From Rostratula benghalensis (Eukaryota; Chordata; Aves; Charadriiformes; Rostratulidae), in the NCBI GenBank assembly GCA_013399305.1, contig VXAI01000339.1, positions 629,643 through 693,642 on the forward strand: 64,000 bases of DNA. Direction: 5' to 3'. A program made the position numbers and the translations under genes. Positions 25,718 through 36,203 of this stretch are shown here, piece by piece (positions within the stretch are counted from its first letter, which is position 1; each line of letters begins with the position of its first letter). The notes beneath the pieces are model-generated. The model was not told where the DNA came from, made no database searches, and saw only the letters and a program-made list of their open reading frames with translations.

Positions 25718-26449
25718 TGTCATGGTTTCAGCCAAATTTACCAAAACCAGAATGACAGATGGCCCTTCCTCCCCCCAAATAGAAAGGAGAGGAAGAGGAA
25801 AAAAAAAAAAATGAGTCTGGAAAGAACTAAACTAATGAACTACTAGTACTAAAATTAAAAAAAAAAAGAAAATAGTGAAATAGATACAATATATACAAAG
25901 CCGTATCAAGCTCCCAGGATGACGATCATGTCACCAGCAGGCATCGATCAAGAGAAGTCCCAAATTGGACTCGGTGACCAACATGAGCTGGATTCCAGGT
26001 CTGGAGTCAGAAATAGTCAGGGTTGAAAGCAGACAAACAGACAGGGTCCTCCTCGGATATTGGCCATTGAAGAAAGAGAGCTGACCCTTTGATCCCTCAG
26101 CTTTTACACTGAGCATGATGTGGATGGGATGGATTACCCCAGTTGATCAGTTTGGGGGCACCTGTCCTGTCCCCTCCTCCCCACAGGGGTGACCCCTTGA
26201 CACTTTTCCACTTCCAACCGGAAGCCCCAACAGGGCAAATACTGAAATTCCCTGCCCTTGGTTGTTCCAGAAATAAGTATAAGCAAGTCCCTTCGTATAA
26301 TAAGGTCTGATCACTGGGAGAGTGAAAACTTTCTGAACAATATTCTGTTAATTTCAGAGTTTAGTGAGTTAGAAGAGGCCCAGCTGAAAAAAAGAAAAAC
26401 GTAAAATTATAAAATGGATAATTGATTCATTTTACCTCAAACCGGGACA
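25718..26449 (-). mobile_element. Solo LTR of an avian endogenous retrovirus
   Basis: The 732-base unit begins TGTCATGG and ends CGGGACA, so it has the TG...CA ends of an LTR. On the minus strand the retroviral 5' end is TGTCCCGGTTTGAGG and the 3' end is CCATGACA. The body matches an LTR family I remember from Neoaves: the segments at about 25915-26060 and 26095-26240 are the most recognisable. A degraded TATA-like box (GTAAAAG on the minus strand) lies at about 26101-26107. No gag, pol or env sequence is adjacent, so this is a solo LTR left by recombination. The flanks (AGTGG left, GGTTG right) do not show a clean target duplication. An A run of 13 at 25799-25811 lies inside it. Confidence 0.8.
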
Positions 26450-27879
26450 GGTTGTTGAAGCAATGCTCTTCAACAGCACATTGCTGCAGCCATGTGGTGT
26501 CCTGGCAGGTGGAGGAGTCTCCGCTGGAGCAGGATGGGCAGCCACGCACATACAGTGGGACCTGGATGGCGCTGCAGCTGCAGCACCCCAAAGCTGCCTG
26601 GCTTTGGGGCTTTCTGATTCACAGCCCTAATGCAATATTAATGGGGTTTGCTGGCACTGAATATTTATAAACCAGGAGCAAGTTCCTACCCACCTACTGA
26701 AGAACTGGGGGCTGCAGAAGAGAGAGCAGACACCCGGCCACTGTCTTACCATGGAAGGATGACCAGGAACCTTCCTGCACAGTGGGAAGCGGGATCTGCC
26801 CTGTCAGCCCACTCAGGAAGGGGAAGAAGATACAAACAAGGAGGACCCAGAGCTGAGTTGTCCACAACACCTCTCCCTCCCCTTCTCTGCCTACATCCTA
26901 GATCTCTGACGAAAATTGGGAAAAAAATGCACAAGCTCACATCAACCCACCTACCTCTCCTCTGCTGTCTCCCCTCCCAACATCCCTGAGCTGCTGTCCT
27001 CCTTCCTAATACCCAACTCTCAGGGTCTCTTGTCCTCCATCTCTTATGTCCTCAGCACCCCCTTTTCTTCCTGCCTCCCAGACCAGACATCGTCCTTCCC
27101 CAAAACCTGCTGTCCTTGCCTCAGTTTTGACTATTTCCCAGGGTCCTTCCCCTCTTTCTGCACATCCCACATCCTGGAGATGCCACTGTGGCCTGATGGC
27201 CACATGGCCCCTTCCTTGCTCCTGCCATGTCCCCATGGCATCCCACAGCACCAGGAGAGCCATGCAAACCACTGGTGCATGTGAGTGGCACATCACACTG
27301 GAGGACTATGCCCACCGGGACCACCAGGATACCCTGTGGAGACCTTCTCCCACTCCCCCCAGGCTCCATTTCATGCTGCTGCGTGTAGCAGCTGGCACTG
27401 ACTGACAGATAATCCTTTTTTAGAAGGAAGAGCATATGTAAAAGATGTTTATTTTCCCTTTTTACCTAGTTTTGAAGGTGTTCTCTGGTTTTTGCTTGAC
27501 TCTTGAAATGCTTCTTTGTGGAAGCAGAAATGTCACCCTGCTGTGGCAATTTGGCCATCCTGAGGGATACGCCACCCATTATGAAACACCACTTCTTGCG
27601 TGCAGGCACTTCCTGTCCCACCCAGGCTCCTTCGAGCACACCTTCTGGGGGAGGGCAAATGAAAAACCCTCCTCCGGGATGGTAGGAGAGCTCAGGTGGG
27701 CTCAGACCCACCCGGGGCAATGCGGCAGTAAGAAGCAGAGCTGGGCTCTGCTCCAGCTCCCCTCACCTCACACTGGGCACTGCAGCTGAGGGGGCTCAAG
27801 GGGGAGTCCTGGGGGCCAGGCTCATCCCCCCTCCCCATTTCTACCTCCCAGGGAGAGCCCGGTGGCCCAGGCCACCTCT
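26450..27879. other. Non-coding stretch, nothing recognised
   Basis: GC-rich sequence with overlapping frames of up to 122 codons on both strands and no domain. A short AT-rich patch near 26625-26672 has TATTTATAAA and TATTAATGGG words but is too short to interpret. Confidence 0.5.
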
Positions 27880-28300
27880 CGCCTATCTTGTTTGAACCGT
27901 CAGCTGCAGCAATAAAAGCACCTCCCCTCCCCAGTCCTACATTAAAAGAGCCGGACCTAAAATTAATTTAGCCCTGCTCTTTGTTGTGGACAATACAGAG
28001 GGGATATTGTGTGTGGGGAGAGAAAGGCTTTTTGTTTGGGTGAGGAGACAGCAGCGGTCTGTTCTAGCGGACATCTGAAAACAAGGCTGGGAAGAGCGGC
28101 CCTTTAAGTTCGGCTGAAGCAAAAGCACACAGCCCCATCTCACAATTAAACACAGTATCAAACCGAGAAAGAATCAATTGAGCCTAAAACAGAAAGCTCC
28201 CCATGTGACAGATTCCAGAAAGTACGTGATACACCATGCCCAGGGCTAGTACATGCCTGCTGTGTTTCCCAGTACATGATTAATTTGACTCAGGGCAGGA
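27880..28300. promoter_or_regulatory. Candidate conserved regulatory island
   Basis: The block is AT-rich within GC-rich DNA, non-repetitive and dense in factor-like words: CAGCTG at about 27901, TAAAATTAATTTA near 27957-27969, TTGTTGTGG near 27981, AATCAATTGAG near 28171 and TGATTAATTTGACTCA near 28277. E-box, homeodomain and AP-1-like sites close together are typical of developmental enhancers. It resembles no repeat I know. Cross-species conservation would decide this. Confidence 0.4.
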
Positions 28301-29820
28301 GGCTGCAAGCAAGGGATCTGCAGCACACACTGAAAAGTTTTAACACTTTGAAGACTGGAAGCGCGGCTGAACGCAAGAGACAAAGGCAGGGCAGTGCGGC
28401 TGCAGGCAGGCTGCAAGGAGGCACGGGCTAGCTGGACAGGCAGCCTGGCTACTCTTGTTTTCTGCTCAACACCAGCAAAGTGTGTTTCCCGCTCGAGGCC
28501 AGCACCAGGTTCGCATCCCTCCATCGAGCATCCCCGCCTACGGGCTTCCCTGCGGGGGGCTGCTCCCTATGGCCACGCTCCCAGAGAGGGTTTTGGGGCT
28601 GGGGGACTTGGGGTCCACAGGGGAATTGCTGGGTTGCAATATCCTCCCTTGGGGCAGGTGACAGAGACCGCCTGGGGGGACGTTTGCTTCCCTTGCTTGG
28701 TCTTACCGGTGACCTTGGAGATGCACAGATTAGAAGCAATTAATATATTAGTCCTTTAATTGCTGGAGAGTGCAGGCGAAGCCAACGGGCACTTTCCCCG
28801 GGAGGCAAGGGGTGGCGCTGCGACACCAGCGGAGCATCTGGTCCTGATGGGGTGCAGGCTGGGGACACAGGGGTGGCATCCCCAAAGTGGCCGCCCTCCC
28901 ACCCCCCCACCGACTGGCCACGGGGGGGGGCAGCTCATCAAAGGATGGGATGCGATCCTGGATGAGGGATGCAGGCTGAGGACATGGCGTCACAGCGCTG
29001 GTCCCCTGTCCCCCACTGCCCGACTGTGCATCCCTCCCTGGGGCAGTGCTCACCCCCCCGGCCGAGGTCTCCACCACCAGCCCTGCACACCTTGCTATGC
29101 AAGTGGTCCCTGCCAGCAGCACCCAGGGGCAATGGACAGCTGGAGGAGGCCTTGTCTGGGGGTCCAGGGGGACCAGCATGCAGTAGCAGGGCTGACATCA
29201 CTGCAGCCCAGGCCGTGCAAGTCACCCCTGAAAACAAACAGAGCCAAGGCTGTAACCATGGTCTCGGGGGTGACTGGAGCCAGGATCCAGCAGCTGTGCG
29301 GGCTGCTGCCAGCCTCTTTCCATAGGCCTGGAGACGGTGGTAGCTTGAAAGCCCCCCAGAAGAATGGTCCCCAGCTCCAGCTCTGGACCGTGTATGCTGC
29401 TGCAGAGGGACTGCAGCCCATGGCAGGGAGACAGCACCACGCAAAGGGTCATAATCTCCCCACCAGCCCCAAGCCACAGCATTGCTTGTCCCCGGTGGGG
29501 ACATGCTGCATCCCAGGGATGCTGTGTTCCCTGCCAAGCTGAGCCCCAAACCTGTGCTACTTTTCCCAAAATAGCTTTGTTGATTGAGCAGCTCAGTCTG
29601 TCTCGGGAAGGAGGAAGACGCGCAAGCTACCAGGAATGAGCCCCACAGACCTTTGGAACACCTCTTCATGCGACTCTCCGGAACTGTGCTAAAGCTGTCA
29701 CGTAACCCACATGCAGGAGCCAAGCAGGACAGAGGTGGTAAGCAGTGGGGTCAGCCTGTCCTTGGGCTCTTCTCCCCCCCATAAAATGCAGAGGCTCCCG
29801 CCTGCCTCACAGAGGGGCTC
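28301..29820. other. GC-rich stretch with long chance open frames
   Basis: Two frames of 260 and 261 codons on opposite strands (28760-29542 plus, 28938-29723 minus) overlap almost completely. Neither has a domain or clear signal. The GC-rich composition, with few stop codons, explains them. A TAAT cluster at about 28738-28762 (AATTAATATATTAG, TTTAATTG) stands out as a possible homeodomain site group. Confidence 0.5.
28912..28930 (+). repeat. C7/G9 inverted homopolymer hairpin
   Basis: Seven C are followed by a spacer reading ac and then, after the 28921 boundary, nine G, with TGGCCA inside the spacer. The flanking C and G runs are complementary and could form a small hairpin. Confidence 0.6.
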
Positions 29821-30190
29821 CGTTCATTATCCGCTGCAAAGTGCTCCGAGATCCTCAGATCAAAGGTGCCGTCACAGCGTCGAGCCTGATTATTATTGAT
29901 TATCCGTTTCAAGCCAGGTCCCAAATGAAGCCAGCGAGCCCTGAACGCAGAGGAGCTGAGGGAGGGCCCAGCAATCGACTGGCGATTTTTACTGTGGATG
30001 ACCCGAGCCAGGGAGCAATTTCTGTTCATCCATCAAGGAAGATCCAGGCGTGAGCAAACAGTCAGGTCATGGGCATTCATTTTATTATTAAATCCTAAAG
30101 GGGCCACGGCTTATGCAGCTGGATGTAAGTGATCTTCGTGTTAAAAAGACAAGCTTTGAATTTAATTTTGCAGCCAGGCTGATAGACCTG
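29820..30190. promoter_or_regulatory. Candidate conserved regulatory island
   Basis: The stretch has unique, motif-dense sequence: ATTATCCGCTGC near 29826, TTATTATTGATTATCC near 29890, GCAATCGACTGGCG near 29970, TTTTATTATTAAATCC near 30081 and TTTGAATTTAATTTTGCAGCC near 30155. TTGATTATCC-type words resemble homeodomain or GATA-reverse sites. CpG-containing words are retained, unlike the flanking GC-rich neutral DNA. The last phrase, a pyrimidine-poor TTTTGCAG, could be mistaken for a splice acceptor, but no exon follows that I recognise. Confidence 0.4.
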
Positions 30191-30509
30191 GGGATGACTC
30201 AGCCAGAAGAACCAGCCAGGCCGCCTCTTCAGGGACGATCAGACACAGACAGGGAGTCACGGGCCACCTCCCAGCACAGCACAACCCTGCGGTCCCTCCT
30301 GAAGCTCCCTTTGTCCCCACTTGGCCCTCCCATCCTCAGGCAGGCTGGCTTCCCCCTGCACCATGTGCCGGGGTGGCTGCCTCAAAGCCTGCGCTTGCTG
30401 AGAGGGTTGAGATGGAGATGGGGAAGGGCCCAGAGCTGCTGCCCCAGGTAAGTGCAGATGGAGGGAACTGCAGCTGTGCTCTGCTGGTGTGAGCCGTCCC
30501 TGGAGCAGG

Positions 30510-30745
30510 AGCACACCCTGCTCCATGCCTGGCTGTCCCACATGCACCACACCACATCTGGCGTGGATGTACCTCACACGCTGCACCACGCCTGGCTGTA
30601 CCACACATCCTGCACCACACGCACTGGTCCATGCACCCTGGGCCACACGTGGCTATGCAGTGAACACCGCATGGCACGCACTGCTCCATGCACGGGTGCT
30701 CCGTGCAGGCTTGTACCCCGCTTTCTGCACCACGTGTCCGACACC
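30510..30745. repeat. Degenerate tandem array of CA/TG-rich words
   Basis: Words such as CTGCACCAC, CCATGCAC and GGCTGTACCACAC recur at irregular spacing of roughly 20-50 bases through this block. In translation this gives repeated His/Thr/Trp patterns on the plus strand and Cys-Gly-rich patterns on the minus strand. It looks like a decayed minisatellite. Unit length is not constant and boundaries are approximate. Confidence 0.5.
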
Positions 30746-31113
30746 ACACAGAGCTGCATCCATGGTCCCCTCAGTGCCAGAGAAGAGGAAAGGCTCTCTG
30801 CCCCACTACAGTGGGACCAGCAGGGCAGGAGTTGGTGGGGATGTGCATCTGGGATGGTCAGATGTGAGAGAATGTCCCAGGAGGGGCTCTGTGACCACTG
30901 TTGCCAGACCCAGGACTGGGTATGGGGAGCCAAGTCCCTTCTTGCATCCCTGGGAGACTGCCCACAGGGAGCAGGGAATGGCGCCACACGGGCTCCGAGC
31001 GTCCTGCACCCTGGGAGCGCAGCGCATCAGCCGCCTGTAATCCCTGGCGCCCTTCCTTGTCCTCCCCCTGCCCCCACAAGACTGGCTCCACTTTCCCCAG
31101 CAGGAGCCCAAGG

Positions 31114-31131
31114 AAAAAAAAAAAAAAAAAA
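31114..31131 (+). repeat. Poly-A tract, 18 bases
   Basis: An uninterrupted run of 18 A is followed by a G/A-rich low-complexity tail to about 31166. No retroposon body is recognisable upstream, so it is listed only as a simple repeat. Confidence 0.95.
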
Positions 31132-32982
31132 GGGAAGAGAGAGAGGGAGGGAGGGAAAGAGAAGCTAAAAATCTGTCTTCTTTAATTAATGAGGCAAGCC
31201 AGCCTGGAGAGCACGTTTGGGATCGCAGGCCCCCAGCCAGGGGCGAGCCAGCAGCCAGGGCCAGTGGTAACATGGAGGAAGAGAGATGGGGGGAGCGTAG
31301 GGGGAGACAGGCATGGCTTTTTATACTCTCCTGTTAACTGATCCACAGAGCTTTCCTGGCATCAGTTTCAAAGGTATCCCTTCACTAATCCGCTGGGCTG
31401 TTCCAGGATGGCGGTTTTGACCAGCAGGAAGGGAGAAGGGAGGGAGGAGAAACGGTCACAGGCAGACTGCACCTTTTCACAGCCTGCAGGAAAGAAAAGC
31501 AGGGTGGGAAATAAAAAGGAGTGGAGGGTGGTGTGGGGCCAGGGAGGGGGGGATGCTGGTGCTCCTGGGCTGGGGAGCTGCAGGCTCAGTGTCGTGGCCA
31601 CTGGGACAGCTTGGCTTGCTGCAGCGTCCAGGGAGGAAACCAAACAGCACCTTCCAAATATAGCTCCTGCCATGCATCTGCTGCAGGTATCCCAAACACG
31701 TCTTCCCAGCGGGATCAGTTTAATATAGGCTGAACCCCTCCCCACAGCACAGGAGCGGACCATCCCCAGGATGCCCAGCACAGCAGGAGGACTGCTCCTG
31801 CTCAGGGGTGGGTACCAGCAATGCCCACCCAAATTCCCCGTGGGGCACCTCTCCCACCCCACAGCACCTCAGTGCAGCGAGGGAAGGCACGCTGGCAGTT
31901 GCACAGTGCATATGCATGCCAAGGTCAAGCAGCGGGAAGGTGGACCCGTGGCATCTGGCTCTTGAGAAGGGCCGTGTGGGTCCCACTTTGGCTGTACAAG
32001 CTGGGGGGATGGAGCAGATGCACCGGCTCTCGCAGAGAAGCAACCCCTTGGGACCTGGTTACTGGGGGACCAGACACTGCCAACCATTTTAAGGGCCAGG
32101 GGACTTTTTCAGTTTTAGTTCTTGCTGTTTTGTTGTTGTTTTAATCTAAACATGAGGCCCCGGAGAGATCCTCCTTGGGTGCTCAGTCTGCTGCAGCGGG
32201 GGGGGAGTCTCCAGCCAGGCCCAGCCATGCATCCTGCCCCACCAGCTCCCTTGCATCCCTGCATCATTTCCTCAAGGTGTCTTTCAGCCCCATGATCTGC
32301 CGCCCCTCTGCCTTCAATGGTGCAGGGCAGTCTCTGCCCATGATGCTGGACTGACCCTGCTCTCCTGCAGCCATCACTAGCAGATCCCAGCACCCATGGC
32401 CCATCCTTCCATGGGACAGAGATGACATTGAGAGCTCAGTAAGAAATCCTTTGCAGGACACCATTGCAGGCAGACAGAGTGTTTGGCCATTAGTGTGACT
32501 TTCTAATCACAGCAGGACCTGGGCACAGAGTCATTGCCTGGGAAAAGCTGCTGGTGCTAGCCTAGGGAGTAGGTGCAAGAAGAATTTGTTTATGAGCTTT
32601 TTTTTCCTTGGTTTTTGCAAGGCCTAGCAGTTAGAAAGATCAGTCTGTGTGACACAAAGAGAGCCAAGCTAAGGCAGATATCACGCCACAGCTGTGATTT
32701 CTCTGCCAGGTCAAGGCCAGTTTGCTATACCTCATGTCCTGGCATTGTGTAAGATTTGGGCAAAGTCAGGTAAAACCCTCACTCTCCCCACGTCTCTCTG
32801 AAGTACTTGTATTAGCTCAAAACCCAGATGCATTCTACTTTTCAGCACATCAATCCAAACTAGCATCAAAATGGCTACAAAACTCCCCTTCAGTACAGGA
32901 AAAAAGTCAATCCTTCATTCAGTAATATTTTTACAGCTTCTTGCTTCCCAACAAACTCCCTGAAGTTCCAACACTGTCAGTT

Positions 32983-33055
32983 AAAAAAAAAAAAAAAAAG
33001 ACCCTTTTTGAGTGAAAGAACAACCTTTTTTGTGTAAAGAAAAAAAAAAAAAAAA
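32983..33055 (+). repeat. Two poly-A tracts 40 bases apart
   Basis: An A17 run at 32983-32999 and an A16 run at 33040-33055 flank a unique 40-base spacer, and an ACAAACAAAACC tail follows. Neither run ends a recognisable retroposon. Confidence 0.9.
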
Positions 33056-34389
33056 CAAACAAAACCAACCCTCCTGTACAGGCTAACAAAAATGGCACAG
33101 TGCCATTTGGGATTGAGGAGTGCTCTGGCTTCCAGAGTGCACCTGGTCAGGGCTTTTTCAGTCCCTCCACACCTGGCATGGGCAGCTCTTCTCCTTGGTG
33201 CCAAGAGGTCAGCGTAGCTGCACCCGCAATCCTACTGCCCAGGCCAGAGTTTGCTCACCGGTCCTCATATCTGCTGAGAGGGGAAACAGTTCCATCCACA
33301 CCCATCTTTGCCTGGAAGCCTCCAAGGAGAGAGGAGAGCCCTTTTTGCTGCTGAGCTTGGCCTCTGATGCTCCCAAGTTCCGATGTACTGAGAGAGAAAC
33401 AGGTGCACACTCCTGTGCAGTAAGTGCATCAAGGAAGATGGTGCGAAGGCAGCCGGGAAGGGGCTGATCACCCGATCCAATTTTGCACCAGAGTGCTGGA
33501 CACGTAAAGACTCACTCCTCTGGACCAGGAGATTTAAACGGCTGCTGCCTCTGAATGGGGATCCTGCAGCTTGCCTGGTACTGCTAGTGAGCGTGCTCTA
33601 CCGTACGCAGTACAGAGACCTGACTAACATTACATGGAGTGAGACATATTCCTCCCTGACCTTTGTCCATGGGCTTATTAAAATAATTGATCCCAGCCAT
33701 GACAGTCACACAAGGACCAGATGCCTGTCACATCGCCTCTTTGGTGGCTCTCTTCCTTCCCACCACTCTGGCCAGACCCTAGTCTTTCTTTTGCCAGACC
33801 TTCCCTTGTCCTGTGTCCCTGGGGGCCACGGTGGAGCAGTGCCCCAAGCAGCATGCCCCAAGATCAGCAGGCTGAGTTGGCTCGGGGGACCTGGGGAAGG
33901 TGTCTAGCTGCTGCCCCAGGGGAGACCCAGCCGATTGTTTTGCTGGCTTTATCTCCAGAGTGTTAATTATTGCAGCCCCAGGTGGCATTGTCCCTTACTA
34001 TTACACGGTTGACCTGTATCTAATCTGTCATCATCTGAAACCCTCTGCCCTGTCCTGGCACCCCTCTTTGCCCAGAATCCCACACACACCCCAGCCTCCA
34101 CATGCCCCTTGCTTTATTACTTCTGCACAAACCAAGTAACAGTTTCAGGACAGAATCAAAGAAAAGCTTCTTAATTTTCATCCAGCAAAGACCGGTGAAT
34201 CTGGGGACCCCTGGGGCGGATGAATCCTGACCAGGCAGGAGCTCAGAGCTTGCCCACCGGGGGCAGCGGGTCCCTGCCATCCCTCCCTCCTTACCCCCGG
34301 CTGCGAGCGGAGATGTCTCTCGGTTCGGGCTGGCTTTCGGGCTGCTCCCCCACCGCGAAAGCAGCACAAAGGAGCCCTCCCCGCTGGTG

Positions 34390-34640
34390 TCCAGGCCAGC
34401 AGCATCTCTAGCGCATGACTTGTAACCCGCCGAGCCCGGCGCTGGTCCTTCACACGCCGTGAATGATAACAGGGAGCCGCAGCCCATTGTCTGCCGGCCG
34501 TTGCGCCGGTTTGTCAAGTTTGTGGTTGCATTTTAATCCTGACGCCTTTTCAAAGCCCAGCTGCGCATTGTGTGGGCACAGGAATTCTTGACTTGCAAAT
34601 CCCCCTAGCATTAAATTCAACCTTCTGGGGCTATGGTGAT
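34390..34640. promoter_or_regulatory. CpG-rich candidate regulatory island
   Basis: The left half is rich in CpG (CCGCCGAGCCCGGCGC, CACACGCCGTG, TGCCGGCCGTTGCGCCGG). The right half carries CCCATTGTCTG (SOX-like), GTTTGTGGTTGCATTTTAAT and TTCTTGACTTGC words. Unique sequence with preserved CpG within a neutral background suggests selection or hypomethylation. This is inference; it could also be a small CpG island of an unseen promoter. Confidence 0.4.
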
Positions 34641-34656
34641 CGTCCGCACATTGAAT

Positions 34657-34684
34657 GGGGGGCGGAGGGGGGGGAAGGGGGAGG
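34657..34684 (+). repeat. G-rich tract, potential G-quadruplex
   Basis: G runs of 6, 8 and 5 are separated by short spacers (CGGA and AA), with a final GG. The long runs can supply four G tracts of at least three, so a quadruplex on the plus strand is possible. It sits directly beside the candidate regulatory island. Confidence 0.7.
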
Positions 34685-36118
34685 AAGCTTCTTGCCCCCT
34701 GCCATGAATAACAAGCAGCAGAGGACAGCAGAGGGACTGGAGGAGCCTGATGCAGCCGAGGTGACAGCAGTGGTGACTGTGAGGCTGGGTACGGTTCTCA
34801 GCAATGGGATTTGTACCAAGAGATTGCCAGCTTGCCAGCTTCCCCTCACCCCTTGCCTGCCACGCTCAGTTTGGTGCCTGGAGCCGTTAAAAACCATATG
34901 CAGTCTCCAGCAAACAGGGTTCAAGCATCCTTTGGGGTCACAGGGCCAGTCACTGGTGCTGCGCGGGAGGGAGAAAGGTGGAAAGGACTGATATGGGATG
35001 GTAAATCCTGCCGGTGCTGCAGTGCCAGCCGATGGCTGGGCTGGGTCATGCAGGCAGATTTTAGCCTTTTCCTCCCTGTCTCGGTCTGTTCCAGGGCTTG
35101 GAAAGCAACCCTGCGTGCCCGAGGCATGGATGCTGCCCAGACCCATACAATGCAGGCAGAGCAGGACTCTGCCCGTGTGGGTGGGGGTCCAGCCTCAATG
35201 ACCCAGGCAGTCCTGTCGAGTCCTCTGGTTTAATGCAAGCCATCCTCCTGCTCTGTGTGGAGAACAATAGGTAGCCTGTGTATGAAAAGATGGGCCTGCT
35301 GCCCTAGCTCTCCTATGGGCTGGCTGAACCATCCTCAGACCAGTTGGGCAAGTTTTCAATGCAACCAAATTTTTTCATTAAAAACAAAATAACAAAAAAA
35401 AAAAAAAACACCCAAAAAAAAAAAACCCAAAAACCAAACAAAACCCCAAACCCCACACATTTGTCCAAGCTGAAATGTTTCACAGAGCTGTATCATTCAG
35501 TCAGACTTTTGCCAAAATCTGGGCAGACTTTTGGTGGCAGCCTGCCCAATTTCCTAACCCTTTGCCTAGCAGATAGACTCAAAACCCAGGTTCCCAGGAC
35601 TTCTCCAGGCTGCCAGGGCTCACAGCTTCCTGGCCCCGTGCTTGCGGGAGGCAGCCAGCAACCCAACTGCCTTCCCCTGCTCTGCTGGGAGGACACAGAC
35701 TCCAGGCACTGCTTTGCATGGGACCCCATGCTGCAGGAATTCCACGCTTCACCCCACGTCTCCTGTCTCTTCTGTGACGTCCCTTGTCTGCTGGAAGCAG
35801 CCCCAGCAACCCTCCAGAGCTGGGGCAGCGCGGGAAGTGTCAACTGACAGCTCTGCTTTCTTTCAGGGGGAAAAGAGAAATACAATCCTTTCTCATCTTC
35901 TCTGGTGGCCCCACTTAACTTCTCAGTGCCTCAGTTTGCCAGGTTCTGGGATCATAAAGCCCTGTAAAAGTCTCAGAGATCCTGGCACTCAAAGGAGGAA
36001 GGTAAGGATTAAAACAATGAGAATAACTGGCTCCCAGATCCCTCTACAGCCTCCTGGCCCAGAGCTGTTCTTTCCCCTCCTCCATGCGCTGTCACACACG
36101 TTCGATCACTCTGCGTGT
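34685..36118. other. Non-coding stretch
   Basis: Overlapping frames of up to 171 codons occur without recognisable domains. The A-rich tract at 35394-35460 is listed separately. Confidence 0.5.
35394..35460 (+). repeat. A-rich/AC-rich low-complexity tract
   Basis: A15 and A12 runs are followed by AAACC-type repeats. No associated retroposon body is visible. Confidence 0.9.
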
Positions 36119-36203
36119 CACAGAATTATAGAATGGTTAGAGTTGGAAGAGACCTTGAAGACCATCAAGTTCCAACTTGATGAGGACATGTTCCAACATC
36201 CCT
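36119..36203 (-). mobile_element. CR1 3' tail, short
   Basis: The plus-strand order CACAGAATTATAGAATGGTTAGAGTTGGAAGAGACC, then ACCATCAAGTTCCAAC, is the reversed CR1 3' terminus. Only about 85 bases are present. The 357-codon open frame at 35642-36715 runs through it, which argues strongly that this frame is not a gene. Confidence 0.85.

Larger units (their letters stand above)
30746..34389. other. Non-coding GC-rich stretch
   Basis: No gene was recognised. Frames of up to 164 codons occur on both strands. Poly-A tracts are listed separately. A TTTAATTAATGAGGC word near 31180-31194 is a lone homeodomain-like site. A purine-rich block of GGGA repeats follows the A tract at 31132-31166. Confidence 0.5.

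Noticed and set aside
28760..29723. Two opposed open frames of 260 and 261 codons
   Set aside because: They overlap on opposite strands in GC-rich DNA and have no domain or conserved motif. Low stop-codon frequency explains both.
32983..33055. Poly-A tracts as tails of processed retrocopies
   Set aside because: No gene-like or SINE-like body precedes either run, and no target duplication was found.
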